64,000 nt of DNA from Congeria kusceri (lineage: Eukaryota > Mollusca > Bivalvia > Myida > Dreissenidae): positions 7,388,501 to 7,452,500 of the forward strand of contig CM051030.1 in assembly GCA_027627225.1 (NCBI GenBank), written 5' to 3'. The notes under the pieces are model-generated. The model ran no database searches and had not been told where the DNA came from. It was given only the letters and a program-made list of their open reading frames with translations. Below, piece by piece: positions 62,226 through 64,000 of the stretch. The position numbers and the translations under genes were made by a program. The first letter of the stretch is position 1; each line of letters starts with the position of its first letter.

Positions 62226-62449
62226 TAAAGAGACAGTTTCACAGTTTGTTGTTGGAAAAACATTTCTTTGAAATGGAATTTTAAAACCGGCATTTATAGA
62301 ACCTAATGAATCGCTGTGTCTGTTGTGCTGTTTAGATTGCAAAATATAATTATTTTGATATGTATTGTGCCTTTTTGTCTACAAAAATACTGGGTTATGT
62401 GTATAGAAAATTATTTTTCACATCCAAAAATTGTGAGACTGTCACCTAA
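62226..62449. mobile_element. MITE-like element, second copy of the family
   Basis: About 225 bp; left end TTAAAGAGACAGTTTCACAG, right end the complement of TTAGGTGACAGTCTCACAAT. Same terminal sequence family as 56704-57045, interior shorter and diverged. Confidence 0.6.
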
Positions 62450-62863
62450 ACAAAGCCCCAAAGACAAAATTCGAATAGAATGAGGGCAGTGTTGGCTATA
62501 TGCTGAAACTGAATACAGTCTTTCCAATTTCTGTGAATTGAATTTTTGAAATACATTTATTTGATATACGGGTTATATATGGATATATTCATGAAAGGTC
62601 GGATGGCAAGGTTCACTTTAGGTCAACGTAAATTAACAATTCAGACCATATACAACGTCGAACTAAACGACTTATGTTCAATATAATGCATGTATTGTGT
62701 AGTTTTTAAATTGTACTCTTAAACACACACACGCACATATAAACATTATTACATGCACGTTTTAGAAAATACCTTCATTATAAGCAGTTATACGCATATA
62801 ACTGCATTTATTTCATAATTACCGATGCTACTTCCGTTGATATAATATACTTGGACATTATAG
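62450..62863. other. gene-free stretch before gene 4
   Basis: No signal-peptide exon for gene 4 was recognised here, although one would be expected somewhere upstream. Confidence 0.3.
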
Positions 62864-63959
62864 AAACAGCTTGTTATTACAATGGAATGATCTACCAAGA
62901 TGGTCACATCTTCGAAAATGATTGCAACAACTGTACCTGCTCCAACGCAAATGTGTGTTGTACCACGATATACTGTGGAGTTACGAATTGTAAGTATTCG
63001 GAGACGATAAATATATTGTTCTAAATAATAACGCAAAGTGAATACAATAATAAATAATAAATCATACAAGGGCATTTGCTCCACTGACATAAGAATTGGT
63101 GATTGTAATAGAAATATTGTTATGTCTGGTCGTGCATAGTTCTGATATGTCTGGTCGTGCATAGTTCTGTTATGTCTGGTCGTGCATAGTTCTGTTATGT
63201 CTGGTCGTGCATAGTTCTGTTACTTTTAAAACTTCATTAAATAAATGCATATAAGCTTGCCTCAGCTTTTGAAATCCTGCCAGTTTTGGAAAGCACTAGA
63301 ATGGGCTCTAAATGACAATTAGATAGAGAAAAACATACATTGCACTTGTGATTATAATAACAATAATGTTATGTCTGGTCATGCGTTTTGTGTTATTTTG
63401 TTGAAAAATGAAATACATAAATCCATATAGGCTTGCCTCAGAATTCCAAATCGTGCCGGTTCTCGAAATCACTACAATGGGCACTAAATGACACTTGGAT
63501 TGAGTAAAACATGCATTACACTCATGACTTATGGTATACATACCCATTTGTCTGCTAATCGTTTAGTTATTTTGTTTATTTAGGTATTTTTCTGGGGTTC
63601 AATACAAACATGTTTGTTCTTTGTTGGATTTAATCTAAAATTAATTAAAAGGATTTGTAACGGAATCGATGTTATTTGGCTTTGCACAAATTCGATGGCT
63701 CAGCGCAAAACTATGCTATATAACTTGTATACGGCATAGTTTTGCGCTGACCTATCGAAGTCATGACAACAGGAGATATCTGAACAGTATAACGTTCTGT
63801 GACAATATGTAATACAACATAGCAAATGTTCATATATGTCTTGTCAATGGATGGGTAGTGTGTTCTAGAATGGAGAAACTTTCAAAGACGGGTGTAAGAA
63901 GTGTACATGTTTAGATGGGTTCCTTAGCTGTAAACCAACTACGTGTCCGGCAACGACGA
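62864..63959 (+). CDS. gene 4: VWC-type cysteine-rich gene, two exons, continues beyond the window
   Basis: Exon 62864-62989 (126 nt, phase 1-1, acceptor TTATAG, donor GTAAGT) encodes a half-VWC like gene 1 exon 2: ACYYNGMIYQDGHIFENDCN followed by NCTCSNANVCCTTIYC. The second exon, about 63869-63959 (acceptor TTCTAG, donor GTAAGA), encodes NGETFKDGCKKCTCLDG and LSCKPTTC, again a half-VWC block. Its acceptor phase is 0 if the obvious AG is used, unlike the rest of the family, so that border is less sure. The neighbouring genes suggest a secreted protein of the same family; WAP exons, if any, lie beyond 64000. No lesion seen in the visible part. Upstream exons were not found. Confidence 0.7.
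63119..63218. repeat. 25-bp tandem repeat, 4 copies (intron of gene 4)
   Basis: Unit GTTATGTCTGGTCGTGCATA GTTCT, four copies differing at one base; a fifth partial copy (GTTATGTCTGGTCATGCG) lies at 63367. Confidence 0.95.
63234..63545. repeat. diverged direct repeat, about 178-bp period (intron of gene 4)
   Basis: GCTTGCCTCAG..TT, TGCC.GTT.T.GAAA.CACTA, AATGGGC.CTAAATGACA and the following A-rich block occur at 63255-63350 and again at 63432-63530. Confidence 0.75.
63691..63759. repeat. long hairpin (intron of gene 4)
   Basis: Arms 63691-63716 and 63734-63759 pair over 23 of 26 positions, with a perfect 17-bp core (TCAGCGCAAAACTATGC) and a 17-bp loop. Confidence 0.8.
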
Positions 63960-64000
63960 GTAAGATCCCGTATGATTAAATTAGCGCGTACATAACACTG

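Overview
The window looks like AT-rich genomic DNA from an invertebrate animal, most probably a bivalve mollusc. Evidence: short exons with GT/AG borders and phase-1 introns, Ig, WAP and VWC extracellular domains, a BEL/Pao retrotransposon, a LINE fragment, tRNA-derived SINEs, and satellites and MITEs of kinds familiar from bivalve genomes. The bivalve assignment rests on repeat and domain style, not on a diagnostic gene. All gene models below are read by eye from splice-site consensus, reading frame and paralogue comparison.

Region by region (strand in brackets). 1.2-2.3 kb: 3' end of a decayed LINE (-). 2.9-4.2 kb: degenerate tandem repeats. 4.7-11.3 kb: an Ig-superfamily locus (-), with a transmembrane exon and at least eight Ig exons or fragments. 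All full-length Ig exons are about 270 nt, and those with readable borders are phase 1-1. Most carry a different disabling lesion. 11.3-27.4 kb: mostly gene-free, with a fold-back repeat, a SINE inserted with 14-bp target duplications, a perfect 197-bp tandem duplication, two copies of a second SINE and an inverted-repeat element filled with 11 x 42 bp. 27.5-30.2 kb: gene 1 (-), an intact five-exon secreted WAP/VWC protein of about 210 aa. 30.3-37.8 kb: intergenic, with a 31-bp minisatellite and a dispersed duplication. 37.9 kb: VWC pseudo-exon (+). 38.6-40.3 kb: gene 2 (-), a close paralogue of gene 1 whose 5' part runs straight into a satellite. 40.3-53.1 kb: very large 44-bp satellite in two arrays of opposite orientation around a central island that holds a perfect palindrome. 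55.0-57.6 kb: gene 3 (+), a WAP/VWC paralogue with several lesions. 58.7-59.1 kb: an ORF of unknown function (-). 59.3-61.9 kb: truncated, frame-broken BEL/Pao pol (-). 62.9-64.0 kb: two exons of a fourth VWC-type gene (+) running off the window.

The most distinctive part is 37.9-57.6 kb. Here a family of small secreted cysteine-rich genes, built from exchangeable phase-1 exons (signal plus half-VWC, half-VWC, WAP, 45-nt VWC start, VWC end), lies head-to-head around an inverted 13-kb satellite. WAP and VWC domains are known from protease inhibitors, shell-matrix proteins and growth-factor antagonists. Which role applies here cannot be told from sequence alone. The Ig cluster and the WAP/VWC cluster both look like birth-and-death gene families with many recent pseudogenes.
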